A DNA stretch of 64,000 nucleotides from Paenibacillus sp. FSL H7-0357. Its GTDB lineage: Bacteria > Bacillota > Bacilli > Paenibacillales > Paenibacillaceae. Within the stretch, counting starts at the first letter, position 1; each line of letters opens with the position of its first letter. Location of the stretch: assembly GCF_000758525.1 (NCBI RefSeq), contig NZ_CP009241.1, positions 6,696,001 through 6,760,000 of the forward strand, written 5' to 3'. Below are positions 26,448 to 34,390 of the stretch, one piece after another. The position numbers and the translations under genes are program-made. The notes beneath the pieces were generated by a model. It was not told the origin of the DNA. It did not search any database and was given only the letters and a program-made list of their open reading frames with translations.

Positions 26448-27335
26448 TTAGCCTTGATAGCTGTCACGCCAGTACAGGAATTTGCGCTCAATGGCGCGGA
26501 ACAAAGAGTCAATCAGCTTGCCAACCACCGCAAAAATGATAATGCCTACAAAAATGACTTCCGTATTGGAGTTCTGCTTCGCCTCATTAATCAGAAATCC
26601 CACCCCCGACTGCGAGCCGATCAACTCGGCGACGACAAGGCCAATCCAGGCCACCGCCATCGAAAGACGCAGGCCGAGCAGAATGCCGGGCAGCGCCGCA
26701 GGCAGAATGAGCCGCCGCAGCCTCTGTATATGGCTGAAGCCCAATACCCGGGCGACCTCAAACAGCTTGTTGTCCACACCCCGGATGCCCATAAAAGTAT
26801 TGATATAAAGCGGAAAAAACGAGCCGCTCATAATAATGACGGTCTTCGAGATTTCGCCAAAGCCGAACCAGAGAATAAACAGCGGCGCAATCGCCAGATG
26901 CGGAACCAGCCGCAGCACCTGGACACTCGGGTCCAGCAGGTACTCTGCACTGCGGAACAGCCCGGTCAACACCCCGAACAGCAGACCTAGAAGGCCGCCA
27001 ATCAGAAAACCGAGACCCGCCCTCCCGATACTGACACCCAAATGTTGGGTAAGCTCCCCGGTACCCGCAAGGCCCGCAAAGGCCGAAAGAATCGACAGCG
27101 GCGCCGGCAGAAATTCCGATGAAACCAGTCCGGTGCTTCCGGCAATCTGCCAAACAGCTAAGACCGCAACCGGAATTGCGGCTCCGGTTCCCCAATCTGC
27201 AAGAAGGGATTTCAAGCGGAAGGAAGGGAGTCTTCCCGCATTATTACGCGCAGTAATAGGTGCCGTACCGCTATAATCACGCGCCTCCCTTGCCCCTTTG
27301 GCAGCCTTGACTACCGCCTCTATTCCATCGCTCAT
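26448..27335 (-). CDS. SsuC/TauC-like ABC transporter permease 2
   Basis: A 295-residue inner-membrane permease with about six helices. The ATPase-contact loop lies in FEVARVLGFSHIQRLRRLILPAALP. It is a close paralogue of the preceding gene at 27351: both share PLFILWFG, INTFMGIRG, DNKLFEV, LVVAELI, VFVGIIIF and the ending WRDSYQG. Its N-terminus has an extra 40-residue hydrophilic segment. A tandem duplication is the simplest explanation, giving a heterodimeric channel where the Ssu and Tau systems use a homodimer. AGGAGGAG lies about ten bases before the ATG. Confidence 0.92.
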   Translation of the reverse strand: MSDGIEAVVKAAKGAREARDYSGTAPITARNNAGRLPSFRLKSLLADWGTGAAIPVAVLAVWQIAGSTGLVSSEFLPAPLSILSAFAGLAGTGELTQHLGVSIGRAGLGFLIGGLLGLLFGVLTGLFRSAEYLLDPSVQVLRLVPHLAIAPLFILWFGFGEISKTVIIMSGSFFPLYINTFMGIRGVDNKLFEVARVLGFSHIQRLRRLILPAALPGILLGLRLSMAVAWIGLVVAELIGSQSGVGFLINEAKQNSNTEVIFVGIIIFAVVGKLIDSLFRAIERKFLYWRDSYQG

Positions 27336-27350
27336 GATGTTGTTCTCCTC

Positions 27351-28154
27351 CTATCCTTGATAGCTGTCCCGCCATCTCAGCAGCCGCCGTTCGATCAGAC
27401 GGACTATGGTATCACTCAGCAGGCCGGCAGCGGCAAATATAATAATTCCCACGAACACTACAGGCGTGTCTGCAAACTGGCGGGCGTCGGACATCATGTA
27501 TCCGATTCCTGAAGTGGATGCAATCAGCTCAGCCACTACCAATCCCAGCCAGGACAAGCCCAGCGACAGGCGGACGCCAAGCATTATGTTCGGGACCGCC
27601 GCCGGCAGCACCAGCCGGAGAATCTGCTGCATCCGGCTGAAGCCAAGCACCCTGGATACTTCAAACAGCTTGTTGTCAGTCCCGCGGATGCCCATAAACG
27701 TATTGATGTATACCGGAAAAAAAGCTCCTTTGGCAATCAGCAGCACCTTGGATTCTTCCCCGATGCCAAACCACAGGATGAACAACGGCACTACGGCCAG
27801 ACTCGGTATCATCCGGATCATTTGCAGGGAGGGATCCAGCAGCTTCTCCGATCTGCGGAACAGCCCGACCAGTACACCGAACAGCAGGCCAAGACCGCCG
27901 CCGAGCAGAAATCCTGACAATGCCCGGATCACGCTGATCCGGAGGTTGCTCCAGAGGTCTCCGGTGGAAGCGAGCGAGATGAACGACTGGGCAATGGTAT
28001 AAGGGGTCGGGAACAGCATCTCCGAGATCATTCCATAATGTCCAAGGGTCTGCCACAGAATCAGCACACTTCCCGGCAGCAGCATACCAAGTCCGGCAAT
28101 GGCCGCTTTCCCGGGTCTTCCGGGGGTTCTGGCCGCGATGGCCCGATTGCTCAT
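27351..28154 (-). CDS. SsuC/TauC-like ABC transporter permease 1
   Basis: About 267 residues with the same helix pattern and motifs as permease 2, including FEVSRVLGFSRMQQILRLVLPAAVP and the ending RWRDSYQG. The open frame reaches 28214, but the ATG at 28154 has AGGAGGGG nine bases upstream and removes a non-family leader. The intergenic stretch to the ATPase gene upstream is 99 bases, the largest gap in the operon. Together with permease 2, the ATPase and the lipoprotein it should form one importer. Confidence 0.92.
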   Translation of the reverse strand: MSNRAIAARTPGRPGKAAIAGLGMLLPGSVLILWQTLGHYGMISEMLFPTPYTIAQSFISLASTGDLWSNLRISVIRALSGFLLGGGLGLLFGVLVGLFRRSEKLLDPSLQMIRMIPSLAVVPLFILWFGIGEESKVLLIAKGAFFPVYINTFMGIRGTDNKLFEVSRVLGFSRMQQILRLVLPAAVPNIMLGVRLSLGLSWLGLVVAELIASTSGIGYMMSDARQFADTPVVFVGIIIFAAAGLLSDTIVRLIERRLLRWRDSYQG

Positions 28155-28253
28155 AAGTGCCCCTCCTTTTATCATATAATTCACATCGTCTAAGTCGGAT
28201 AAAGGACGACACAAATCCCTTGTTTCCGTAAAATCGTTTCAGTAAAGACAACC

Positions 28254-29030
28254 TTAAATCCCTGCCCCGTCAGTCAGCTCAAGCTCATCCACCTTCTCGA
28301 AATAATTCAGCACCTTCAGACGCAGCTCTTGAAAAGAGGTAGTCGTCTTCTTGCGCGGATAAGGCAGATCGACCGGAACGACCTTGCGGATTTTGCCCGG
28401 GCGCGGCTCCAGAATGACTACCCGGTTGCCCAGAAAGACAGCTTCATCAATGTCATGGGTTACAAAAATCATCGTGGTCCGGTTCCGCCGCCAAATGTCC
28501 AGCAGCACCGTCTGCATATGCGCCCGGGTAAATGCATCCAGAGCGCCAAACGGCTCGTCGAGCAGCAGGATCTTTGGATTCCGCAGCAGCGCCCGGGCAA
28601 TCGCCACACGCTGGGCCATCCCTCCCGACAGCTCGCGGGGATAGGACTTTTCGAAGCCGGTCAGTTTCACCAGTTCAATCAGCTCATCCACCTTCTGCCG
28701 GATGTCCGGCCTGCCGAGCGGCAGGTCGGAGGCGATATTCTTCTCCACGGTAAGCCAGGGAAACAGGCGATGCTCCTGAAAGATAAACCCCTTATCAATA
28801 CCCGGACCGCCAATCTCCTCACCTTCGAGAGTCACACTGCCGGTATAACCGGTATCCAGACCGGCGACGATGCGCAGCAGCGTGCTTTTGCCGCAGCCGC
28901 TGGGTCCAATCACTGTAATAAATTCGCCTTCCTCTACATGCAGATCAACCTCATGCAGTGCCTGTACCTGCCCGCCCGCTGCATCAAAGCTCTTGTTCAA
29001 ATGCGTAATAGACAGCAAAGCTTCACCCAT
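28254..29030 (-). CDS. SsuB/TauB-like ABC transporter ATPase
   Basis: A 258-residue ATPase, first gene of the operon. Walker A is GPSGCGKST (about 42-50), the Q-loop [12 protein letters not shown], the signature [17 protein letters not shown], Walker [13 protein letters not shown] and the switch His in FVTHDIDEA. The EPRPGKI stretch after the switch is typical of nitrate/sulfonate/taurine ATPases. GGAGG lies seven bases before the ATG at 29030; an out-of-frame ATG four bases earlier opens only a three-codon frame. Transcription comes from the promoter at 29170-29198 and must pass the leader terminator at 29071-29114. Confidence 0.95.
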   Translation of the reverse strand: MGEALLSITHLNKSFDAAGGQVQALHEVDLHVEEGEFITVIGPSGCGKSTLLRIVAGLDTGYTGSVTLEGEEIGGPGIDKGFIFQEHRLFPWLTVEKNIASDLPLGRPDIRQKVDELIELVKLTGFEKSYPRELSGGMAQRVAIARALLRNPKILLLDEPFGALDAFTRAHMQTVLLDIWRRNRTTMIFVTHDIDEAVFLGNRVVILEPRPGKIRKVVPVDLPYPRKKTTTSFQELRLKVLNYFEKVDELELTDGAGI

Positions 29031-29070
29031 TCATGCTCCTCCTTCCAATTGGCAAACCCAAATTCTACAC

Positions 29071-29114
29071 AAAAAAACAGAGGGACCTCGTGTGAACTAA
29101 CACGGGCACCTCTG
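29071..29114 (-). terminator. Intrinsic terminator inside the leader of the sulfur-type operon
   Basis: On the minus strand CAGAGGTGCCCGTGT and ACACGAGGTCCCTCTG fold into a long stem with a six-base loop, followed directly by seven T residues. It lies about 50 bases downstream of the expected transcription start and 41 bases before the ATPase start codon, in the operon's own direction. No gene lies between promoter and terminator, so it should act as an attenuator or produce a short RNA. Confidence 0.8.
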
Positions 29115-29131
29115 TCTGAACAGTCGGCAAT

Positions 29132-29162
29132 TAATAATTCAAAGTAAAACTATTGGAATTTG
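29132..29162. promoter_or_regulatory. Possible CymR-like operator
   Basis: The stretch contains ACTATTGGAATTTG (plus strand), which resembles the AT-rich sites with a central GGAATT used by the cysteine-metabolism repressor CymR. It covers the expected start of the sulfur-type operon. The resemblance is from memory of the Bacillus motif and is not a scored match. Confidence 0.3.
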
Positions 29163-29169
29163 TAAATTT

Positions 29170-29198
29170 AAAATATCATCTATCTACAGGTCTGTCAA
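29170..29198 (-). promoter_or_regulatory. Sigma-A promoter of the sulfur-type operon
   Basis: On the minus strand TTGACA (29193-29198), a 17-base spacer and TATTTT (29170-29175). It is well placed for transcription of the nine-gene operon with a leader of about 130 bases. Confidence 0.75.
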
Positions 29199-29341
29199 CA
29201 AAAATACACATTTCGTTTACAGCCAAAACGCTGTTTACTTAAGTACATTAATTCAAGCAAATGCATTGAATAGGCTTCTTCTGAAGATACTCGACTGAAA
29301 GCCCTCCACGGTTCACAGAACATTTATCATTTACTCATATA

Positions 29342-29371
29342 CTTACATTTTGTAAGCAGTTATGTTATAAT
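29342..29371 (+). promoter_or_regulatory. Promoter of the luciferase-like monooxygenase gene with dyad operator
   Basis: CTTACA at 29342-29347 (weak -35), an 18-base spacer and TATAAT at 29366-29371. The -35 is the left half of the dyad CTTACA-TTT-TGTAAG (29342-29356), a likely binding site for a dimeric regulator. Confidence 0.55.
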
Positions 29372-29448
29372 CATCAATATTCCTTCTCACACCGGACCAG
29401 TTACCATTTACTATATTTAACATTCTATTGAACAAGGGGTCAGCATTT

Positions 29449-30555
29449 ATGAATAACAGCGTTCCGCAAGAAAACGTGCCGGAGTTTGAATTCGGTATTT
29501 ACACACTCGGCGATATCGTAACCGATTGCCATACAGGTCAGACCATCAGCCCCCGGCAGCGTCTCCATGAAGTCATCGCAGCGGCTAAGCTGGCTGATGA
29601 GGCTGGGCTGGACGTGTTCGGTGTCGGTGAGCATCACCGGCTTGATTTTGTCATCTCCTCGGTGCCGGTTGTACTCGCGGCAATTTCGCAGGCCACGAAA
29701 CGGATCAAGCTGACTAGCGCCACAACGGTGCTGAGCACCATTGATCCGGTACGGGTCTTCGAAGACTTCGCCACACTCGATCTGCTGTCGGACGGCCGGG
29801 CGGAGATCATCTCCGGACGCGGTGCTTTTCTGGAATCCTTCCCCCTGTTCGGATACGAGCTGGAAGATTACAAGAAGCTGTTCGCGGAGAACCTTGATCT
29901 GCTGCTGGAGCTCAATCAGCATGAAGTCATGAACTGGGAGGGAACCTTCCGCTCCCCGCTGAAGAATGCCGAGATTGCCCCGCGGCCTTTGCAGCGGAAG
30001 CTCCCGCTCTGGGTCGGCATTGGCGGTTCGGCCGAAAGTGCCGAAAGAGCCGGTACGCTTGGTATTGGGATGGCTATCGCCATTCTCAGCGGCAGTCCTG
30101 AACCCTTTCAGAATCTTGCCGAAACCTACCGCAGAAGCGGAGCCAAAGCCGGTCATGCCCCAGAGGACTTAAAGATCGCCATCACCAGCCACGGATATAT
30201 TGCGAAGACGTCACAGCAGGCGCTGGACGAGTACTATCCTTACTATTACAGTTACCGCAATGCCATCAGTCCGCATCCGGGCCAGGAGTACGGAGTATCC
30301 CGCAGCGATTTCGGGCGTTTCGTCTCTCCTGTTAACACGCTTGCCGTTGGCAGTCCGCAACAGATTATAGAGAAAATCCTGTACCAGCATGAGCTGTTCG
30401 GCCATAACCGCTTCATGACCCAGCTGGACATCGGCGGACTCCCCTTCAACAAGGTAGCGACGGCTATTGAGCTGCTAGCCACCGAGGTGGCACCGGTCGT
30501 GCGGCGGGAAATTGCCAAGAAGCGTAGCAGCCGGTCTTCGCACCAGGAGATCTAA
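29449..30555 (+). CDS. Luciferase-like (LLM class) flavin-dependent monooxygenase 1
   Basis: About 368 residues of the bacterial luciferase superfamily. Visible family features are FGIYTLGD at the first strand, GVGEHHRLDF near residue 60, TSATTVLSTIDPVRVFEDFATLDLLSDGRAEI near 92-125, [14 protein letters not shown] and PLWVGIGGSAESAERAG. Such enzymes use FMNH2 and oxygen to oxidise organic substrates; SsuD-type members release sulfite from sulfonates. TTG at 29428 also opens the frame, but the ATG at 29449 follows AAGGGG by nine bases. The gene is divergent from the SsuABC-like operon, suggesting a shared sulfur function. No dedicated flavin reductase is in the window. A paralogue lies at 49692. 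Confidence 0.9.
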   Translation: MNNSVPQENVPEFEFGIYTLGDIVTDCHTGQTISPRQRLHEVIAAAKLADEAGLDVFGVGEHHRLDFVISSVPVVLAAISQATKRIKLTSATTVLSTIDPVRVFEDFATLDLLSDGRAEIISGRGAFLESFPLFGYELEDYKKLFAENLDLLLELNQHEVMNWEGTFRSPLKNAEIAPRPLQRKLPLWVGIGGSAESAERAGTLGIGMAIAILSGSPEPFQNLAETYRRSGAKAGHAPEDLKIAITSHGYIAKTSQQALDEYYPYYYSYRNAISPHPGQEYGVSRSDFGRFVSPVNTLAVGSPQQIIEKILYQHELFGHNRFMTQLDIGGLPFNKVATAIELLATEVAPVVRREIAKKRSSRSSHQEI

Positions 30556-30570
30556 GAAACTGGGCGTACC

Positions 30571-30650
30571 CAAGTGGAAACTGTTTTTTTGCAGGACGGT
30601 ATCGTTCAGCGAGAAATAGAAGGATAATTTATAGCGTGAAGCATATAAAT
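30571..30650 (+). repeat. Dispersed intergenic repeat, copy 1
   Basis: From CAAGTGGA through GGACGGTATCGTTCAGCGAG and TTTATAGCGTGAAGCATATAAA the sequence closely matches 42780-42870. The most conserved core is about 45 bases (30605-30650). It lies just downstream of the monooxygenase gene and next to the terminator of the convergent gene. Confidence 0.85.
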
Positions 30651-30661
30651 CGCTTATATTT

Positions 30662-30699
30662 ACAAAAAAGGGGTCTCCGGCTGATGCCGGAGACCCCTT
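30662..30699 (-). terminator. Strong terminator after the TIR-associated operon
   Basis: AAGGGGTCTCCGGC and GCCGGAGACCCCTT form a perfect 14-base stem with a TGAT/ATCA loop. On the minus strand it is followed by TTTTTTGTA. Confidence 0.9.
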
Positions 30700-30705
30700 A
30701 ACTAT

Positions 30706-30936
30706 TTAGGCGAATGAAGGCTTGCTGTTGTCGACCTTCCCGCTGATAAGCTTCTTGTATTCCTCATCTCCGCCATCCAGCGATGGCGCAATATATACGT
30801 GGCCTGCCGAAGAAGCTGGCTTTGCGGCCCGGCCTGCACTTGCCTTGCCCTTAGAGCGCCGTGTCCCTCCGGAACTGCTGCCGTTGCCGCCTGCGGATCG
30901 GCGGACCGCACTGGACAAACTGACTACACCCTTCAT
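30706..30936 (-). CDS. Small basic low-complexity protein next to TIR-like gene
   Basis: About 76 residues, rich in Ser, Gly, Lys, Arg and Ala in its first half (SSSGGTRRSKGKASAGR), then a more ordered acidic end (HVYIAPSLDGGDEEYKKLIS). No signal peptide or membrane helix. AGGAG lies ten bases before the ATG at 30936; the ATG at 30945 is too close to it. The gene starts 13 bases after the TIR-like gene ends, so both are probably co-transcribed and share the strong terminator. I recognise no family. Confidence 0.6.
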   Translation of the reverse strand: MKGVVSLSSAVRRSAGGNGSSSGGTRRSKGKASAGRAAKPASSAGHVYIAPSLDGGDEEYKKLISGKVDNSKPSFA

Positions 30937-30949
30937 ATTCTTCATGCTC

Positions 30950-31951
30950 CTAGTCCCCTCCCACTAAATAATTGACGGTACGGAACAAATCGCGGTTGTA
31001 AGCAACCACTGCGGTAAGATCCTCCGCAGACAGCCCGTCGTTTCCCGAGAAATGCACAGAAAGGACATGCTGCTCACCTAAAGGATAGCATAGGATATAT
31101 ACCTCGGCAACTTCAGTACGCTGAAAAAAGGTCCATTCCTTGCTCAGATAAGCATCGAGCACACCGGGCCGTTTCCCTTTGTCTTCACTTAATGAAAAAG
31201 GGTAACAATGCCCACGGCCCACATTTCCTCCAACCTGTATCAGACCTTCCTTCTCACTTTCCCGCCAGAGCGCGGCGCCAATCACCCGGCATTGTCCGGG
31301 CGGCAGAAAGGAATTGCGGATAGCCTCGCTGAGCGCCTGGTATTTCTCTCCACCCTGAGCTCCGGCCACATTACTATTATATTGCCAGAAGAAATGAAGG
31401 ATACTTTCCTTGCGCCTAAGCTCCAAGCCCAAATGTTCCAATTCCTTCAGGGGATCGCGGTAGCTCCCCTGCTCCTGAATAATGTCCAGGATCTTCCCGC
31501 AGCTGACATCAACGGCTGCCACCGGATTATCATGCTGCCATTCATACTCCAGCGGGGTGAGCCCGGACAGATCGGATAAGAGATGATACTCTTCGATATT
31601 CTTGCCGGGAATCAAATCCGTGCGCGGGGCTACCCGGTCCGGAAGCAGGCAAAAGACACGTCTGCGCCGCAGCCTGGCCCAGAACAGCCCCATTTCGAAC
31701 TGTGTATTATCACGGGTGACATAATAATATTTGCCGCGGATTTGAGCCACATCATCAGGTGAAAAGACGAATACGGCAAAATCGCTTTCATCCAGATGTC
31801 TCTCCAGCGCCTCCATCGTATATTCATTCGCACGGAAGGCATTGGCATACCAAGGATTAACCTCGGCTTCTCGCTTTAGCTGTTCGTGGATCGCCCGGGC
31901 GTAACGGATGGATTCCCTGGATGATCCGATGAATAGTTTGGGTCTGGTCAC
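30950..31951 (-). CDS. TIR-like (CAP12/Pycsar-type) domain protein with C-terminal sensor-like domain
   Basis: A 333-residue cytosolic protein. Residues 4-150 match the predicted nucleotide-binding TIR-like family (PF10137 type): KLFIGSSRESIRYARAIHEQL, then SDFAVFVFSPDDV and RDNTQFEMGLFWARL. Glu86 in the last motif is the expected catalytic Glu of TIR NADases. Residues about 205-330 (CRVIGAALWRES ... GHCYPFSLSEDKGKRPG ... EVYILCYPLGEQHVLSVHFSG) look like a GAF-type ligand-binding domain. The start is a GTG with AAAGGAG seven bases upstream. Homologues with this TIR domain act in CBASS and Pycsar phage defence, but no cyclase gene is adjacent. An NAD-depleting effector with its own sensor is a reasonable hypothesis. 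Confidence 0.78.
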   Translation of the reverse strand: MTRPKLFIGSSRESIRYARAIHEQLKREAEVNPWYANAFRANEYTMEALERHLDESDFAVFVFSPDDVAQIRGKYYYVTRDNTQFEMGLFWARLRRRRVFCLLPDRVAPRTDLIPGKNIEEYHLLSDLSGLTPLEYEWQHDNPVAAVDVSCGKILDIIQEQGSYRDPLKELEHLGLELRRKESILHFFWQYNSNVAGAQGGEKYQALSEAIRNSFLPPGQCRVIGAALWRESEKEGLIQVGGNVGRGHCYPFSLSEDKGKRPGVLDAYLSKEWTFFQRTEVAEVYILCYPLGEQHVLSVHFSGNDGLSAEDLTAVVAYNRDLFRTVNYLVGGD

Positions 31952-32111
31952 GACGGCACTCCTTTACAAACTTTTCCAATATGAAACAATTATACAGTGC
32001 TTTGCCGCTTTGGAACAGAGGTTTAATTTCTATTAAATTTTAACCAAATCCTTTTCTTTGACCGATGAAACGGGTAATAGACATTTATCCATCCGGGAAG
32101 AGAGGAAATTT

Positions 32112-33242
32112 ATGAACAAATTTATACATACCGCAGTGCTGGCAGCCTGCTTGCTCACTGGAAGCATGCTGCAGCCTGCAACCAGTTCCGCTGCAGGAGC
32201 CTATACAGCAAAAGTGAGTGCAAGCTCCCTCAATGTACGCAGCGAGCCGGCAGCCAATGCGGCAGTTACAGGATCCTTAAAAAGCGGCGCACAGGTGACC
32301 GTTACCGATGAACAGCATGGCTGGGCAAAAGTGCGGTCCGGTTCAATCTCCGGCTGGGTTGCGGGGTATTATCTCATAAAAGTGAGCGGGACAGGCGGTG
32401 AATCCCGTGCAGCAGTTGCTGTATCCACATCCGCCAAGGCCTCCGGAAGCGGCGGCAGCACAGCAATGGTTACGGCTGATTCCCTGCGCATCCGTGGAGG
32501 TCCGGGAACCGGTTATAAGATACTCGGAGCGTTAAAGGCAGAGGACTCCGTAACTGTTCTGCTGCGGCAGAACGGTTGGGTGCGGATCCGCACCGCCAGC
32601 GGGGAGACCGGCTGGGTCGCAGCACAGTATCTTGCCAGCGGAAGCTCCGCGAGTACAGGAAGCGGGAGCCGAACGACTGGCAGCCTTAGGCAGACTGGCG
32701 GGATCAATGGCAAGCGGATCGTCATTGATCCGGGTCATGGCGGCAGCGATCCCGGCATGCTCGGCACATCCTTTGACACGTTGGAGAAGGATCTGAATCT
32801 GCAGACGGCATTGTATGTCCGCGACTACCTGACAGCCAAGGGAGCCCGTGTGGAGCTGACACGTGCCCAAGACCAGCGCCCTTCCCTCGCCAGGAGGGTG
32901 CAGATCGGGCAGTCTGTAGGGGCGGACGCTTTTGTCAGCATCCATTACAACTCCTCCCCGAAGAATGTAAGCGGCACGCTGACTTTTTATTACTCGGAAT
33001 CGGATGATCTGCGCCTGGCACGCTCCATTGAGAACCGGCTCGGGCAGGGCATCGGCTTGAAGAGCAATGGAGTATCCTTCGGCAACTACCATATTCTGCG
33101 GGAGAACAACCTTCCGGCAGCACTGGTGGAGCTCGGGTTCCTAAGCAACCGGAACGATGAAGCGGTCGTCCGCACATCTGCCTATCAGAAAAAAGCCGCC
33201 AAGGCAATTGCCGAGGGGCTGGCGGACTATTTTAAAGGTTAA
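32112..33242 (+). CDS. N-acetylmuramoyl-L-alanine amidase with two SH3b domains
   Basis: A 376-residue exported cell-wall hydrolase. Signal peptide to about residue 28 (ending TSSAAGA), two bacterial SH3 domains (about 30-92 and 117-176; both with LNVRSEP/LRIRGGP-type starts and GW(V)A ends), a Ser/Gly/Thr linker, then an Amidase_3 domain from about 200. Zinc ligands His209 (DPGHGG), Glu225 and His278 (SIHYNSS) and the catalytic Glu340 (LVELGFLSN) are present. It cleaves the amide between MurNAc and the stem peptide. The frame opens at 32058, but ATG 32112 has AGAGAGG upstream and begins the signal peptide. It converges with the HD-GYP gene with only 11 bases between and no visible terminator. 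Confidence 0.95.
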   Translation: MNKFIHTAVLAACLLTGSMLQPATSSAAGAYTAKVSASSLNVRSEPAANAAVTGSLKSGAQVTVTDEQHGWAKVRSGSISGWVAGYYLIKVSGTGGESRAAVAVSTSAKASGSGGSTAMVTADSLRIRGGPGTGYKILGALKAEDSVTVLLRQNGWVRIRTASGETGWVAAQYLASGSSASTGSGSRTTGSLRQTGGINGKRIVIDPGHGGSDPGMLGTSFDTLEKDLNLQTALYVRDYLTAKGARVELTRAQDQRPSLARRVQIGQSVGADAFVSIHYNSSPKNVSGTLTFYYSESDDLRLARSIENRLGQGIGLKSNGVSFGNYHILRENNLPAALVELGFLSNRNDEAVVRTSAYQKKAAKAIAEGLADYFKG

Positions 33243-33253
33243 TGGCGAAACGG

Positions 33254-34258
33254 CTAAATACTGATTTCTTTGATCTTGAGATCCCTCATTTTGCCAAGGT
33301 CGATATATTCACCATCTATCTTGATTAAGGGCGTTTCGATGTTATGGGGATTCAAGTAGACAATTTCACCGACACGGCCGTCGGTTAAGATCACATCGCG
33401 CCCGACGGTCCGTTTCACAATATTCTCCAGGAACACGGAGACCACATGCGGGTCAAGCGCCCCAAAGCTGCCTCTCCTCATCTGCTCCACAATGAGATGG
33501 AACGGCATAGCTTCATGATAGGGCCGCTTGGAGGACATCGCATGAAAGATGTCGGCAACGGCAACGATTTTGCTGTAGGAATCAATCTGTTCCTCCTTCA
33601 GCCCCAGCGGATAACCCTTGCCGTCATTCCTTTCATGATGCTGGAGCGCGGTCAAGGTGATATGTGAATTAGCCCCCGTTGTCTCCTTCAACATCTCATA
33701 GCCGAAAATCGTGTGCTTTCTGACGAGGGCGAATTCTTCGGTAGTCAGCTTGCCCGGTTTATTCAGCAACTCGGGAGGAATTTTGAGCTTGCCGATATCA
33801 TGCAAGGTTGCAGCTAGGGAAAGCACCGACAGCTCCGCCTGCCCCATATTCATCCATCTGCCAATCAATGTGGATAACACACCTACGCCAATATTGTGCT
33901 GGTATGTATAATCGTCCTTCCCCTGAATCGCTTCGAACAGCGCAAAAATATCGGGAAGGAGTGAAATCTCCTGAACAACCGGTACAACATCCTTTCTTAT
34001 ATCCGCCAATGGAACTTTGCGGGTTAATCTGAAAGAATTAAACAAATCCTTCGACACTTCCACCACACCGTTAACCATCTCGCGGCAGGCCGGCGTCTGT
34101 GGTTGTTCATCGGTGAATACGATATCCAATGTATTGATTCTTTGCTTGCGGATGAGTTCCAAATGCTCTGCGTTCAATACGCTTCTTGCCGGTATTACAG
34201 TTACACCGTACGCATTGATCAGATCATTTTTGAGGATTCTGCCTAAATAACTATCCAT
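33254..34258 (-). CDS. HD-GYP domain protein (probable c-di-GMP phosphodiesterase)
   Basis: About 334 residues. The N-terminal 100 residues resemble the small domain often seen before HD-GYP in Firmicutes. The HD-GYP domain carries YQHNIGV (His121), HDIGK (His153-Asp154), RKHTIFGYEML (His182) and HHERNDGKGYPLG (His207-His208, with the GYP triad). All expected metal ligands and the GYP signature are kept, so hydrolysis of c-di-GMP is likely. GGGAGGG lies ten bases before the ATG at 34258; upstream codons to 34372 lack a ribosome site. The C-terminus adds a PilZ-unlike tail of about 50 residues. Confidence 0.9.
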   Translation of the reverse strand: MDSYLGRILKNDLINAYGVTVIPARSVLNAEHLELIRKQRINTLDIVFTDEQPQTPACREMVNGVVEVSKDLFNSFRLTRKVPLADIRKDVVPVVQEISLLPDIFALFEAIQGKDDYTYQHNIGVGVLSTLIGRWMNMGQAELSVLSLAATLHDIGKLKIPPELLNKPGKLTTEEFALVRKHTIFGYEMLKETTGANSHITLTALQHHERNDGKGYPLGLKEEQIDSYSKIVAVADIFHAMSSKRPYHEAMPFHLIVEQMRRGSFGALDPHVVSVFLENIVKRTVGRDVILTDGRVGEIVYLNPHNIETPLIKIDGEYIDLGKMRDLKIKEISI

Positions 34259-34390
34259 ACCATACCAACCCTCCCATTTAACCGATAAAATGATGTGCGA
34301 TATCTGTATGACTATTATCGGTAAAAGATGGGGAATTCTGAAATTTGTAGGACCGCTCCATTTTTTGTCCATTGTGGAGTGGTTATTTCG

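Noticed and set aside
29031..29427. Leader of the sulfur-type operon as a T-box
   Set aside because: The GAGGTGCCCGTGT part only faintly recalls the T-box sequence, there is no Stem I, and the leader from the promoter is too short.
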